Below, piece by piece: positions 5,627 through 5,870 of a DNA stretch of 5,870 bases (its first letter is position 1; every line of letters starts with the position of its first letter). The position numbers were made by a program, and so were the translations under genes. Origin of the DNA: Candidatus Acetothermia bacterium JdFR-50 (lineage in GTDB: Bacteria; Bipolaricaulota; Bipolaricaulia; Bipolaricaulales; Bipolaricaulaceae); assembly GCA_002010365.1 (NCBI GenBank), contig MTNL01000237.1, forward strand, positions 3,101-8,970, written 5' to 3'. The notes under the pieces are model-generated. The model was not told the origin of the DNA. It made no database searches and saw nothing but the letters and a program-made list of their open reading frames with translations.

Positions 5627-5870
5627 GGCCCCGCCAAGGTATCGCCGAGGAAGTCCAGGATAGCGGCGACGGCCATGCGGGCTGCGGGGGTTTCGGGACG
5701 GTTTATGAACCCGTGGCCCGCGCCGGGGATGACGAGGAGTTCGACCTCCACCCCGGCCCGCCGCAGGGCATTAGCCATCCGCACCGACTCCTCATAGGGG
5801 ACGACGCGGTCATCACGGCCGTGGATGAGGAGGAAGGGAGGATCGGCGGGGCTGGCCCAGGTGATGGGCG
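5623..5870 (-). CDS. Alpha/beta-hydrolase, BD-FAE-like esterase, C-terminal fragment
   Basis: The minus strand is open from the right edge (first full codon at 5868) to a TAG at 5625-5623, giving the last 81 residues of a larger protein. It contains SPADPPFLLIHGRDDRVVP, the strand and loop carrying the catalytic Asp (HGxxDxxVP pattern, fragment residue 20). PGAGHGF follows with the catalytic His (fragment residue 52). This order and the PADPPFLLIHG wording are typical of acetyl-xylan/feruloyl esterase (BD-FAE) and related carboxylesterases. The nucleophile Ser region lies outside the window. Substrate cannot be told from this part; a dienelactone hydrolase or peptidase S9-type hydrolase is the main alternative. 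It is convergent with the preceding gene and overlaps it by four bases. Confidence 0.85.
   Translation of the reverse strand, partial: PITWASPADPPFLLIHGRDDRVVPYEESVRMANALRRAGVEVELLVIPGAGHGFINRPETPAARMAVAAILDFLGDTLAGP

Overview
The window is a gene-dense, GC-rich stretch (roughly 60-65% G+C by eye) of a bacterial chromosome. It holds six plus-strand genes followed by one convergent minus-strand gene that runs off the right edge. The organism is probably an uncultivated, perhaps thermophilic, bacterium. The catabolic genes look most like those of Thermotoga maritima, but Thermotoga is much lower in G+C. The small fibronectin-type-III lipoprotein next door is a style I associate with Candidatus Bipolaricaulota (Acetothermia) and similar deep lineages. 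That placement is an inference with low confidence.

Left part (1-2881): three enzymes that together match the Thermotoga-type myo-inositol route. They are IolM (zinc-dependent scyllo-inosose 3-dehydrogenase, 5' end cut off by the window), IolN (creatininase-fold 3-dehydro-scyllo-inosose hydrolase) and IolO (5-keto-L-gluconate epimerase of the D-tagatose/D-psicose 3-epimerase group). Inferred flow: 2-keto-myo-inositol is oxidised to a diketo-inositol (IolM), the ring is opened to 5-keto-L-gluconate (IolN), and this is epimerised to D-tagaturonate (IolO), which feeds hexuronate catabolism. IolG, which makes the first keto-inositol, is not in the window and may lie to the left. The iolM-iolN gap carries an unusual inverted array of 7-nt repeats. 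The iolN-iolO gap carries a clear intrinsic terminator and then a long hairpin, so iolO may be expressed separately from iolMN.

Middle part (2896-3789): a ten-helix AEC-family (auxin efflux carrier-like) transporter starting 14 nt after iolO, probably translationally coupled to it.

Right part (3862-5870): a two-domain FN3 lipoprotein, then a secreted protein with what looks like two diverged C2-like beta-sandwich domains. On the minus strand follows the C-terminal end of an alpha/beta-hydrolase (BD-FAE-like esterase). The last two genes are convergent and share the four bases CTAG, each using three of them as a stop codon. I see no tRNA, rRNA, insertion sequence or CRISPR array.
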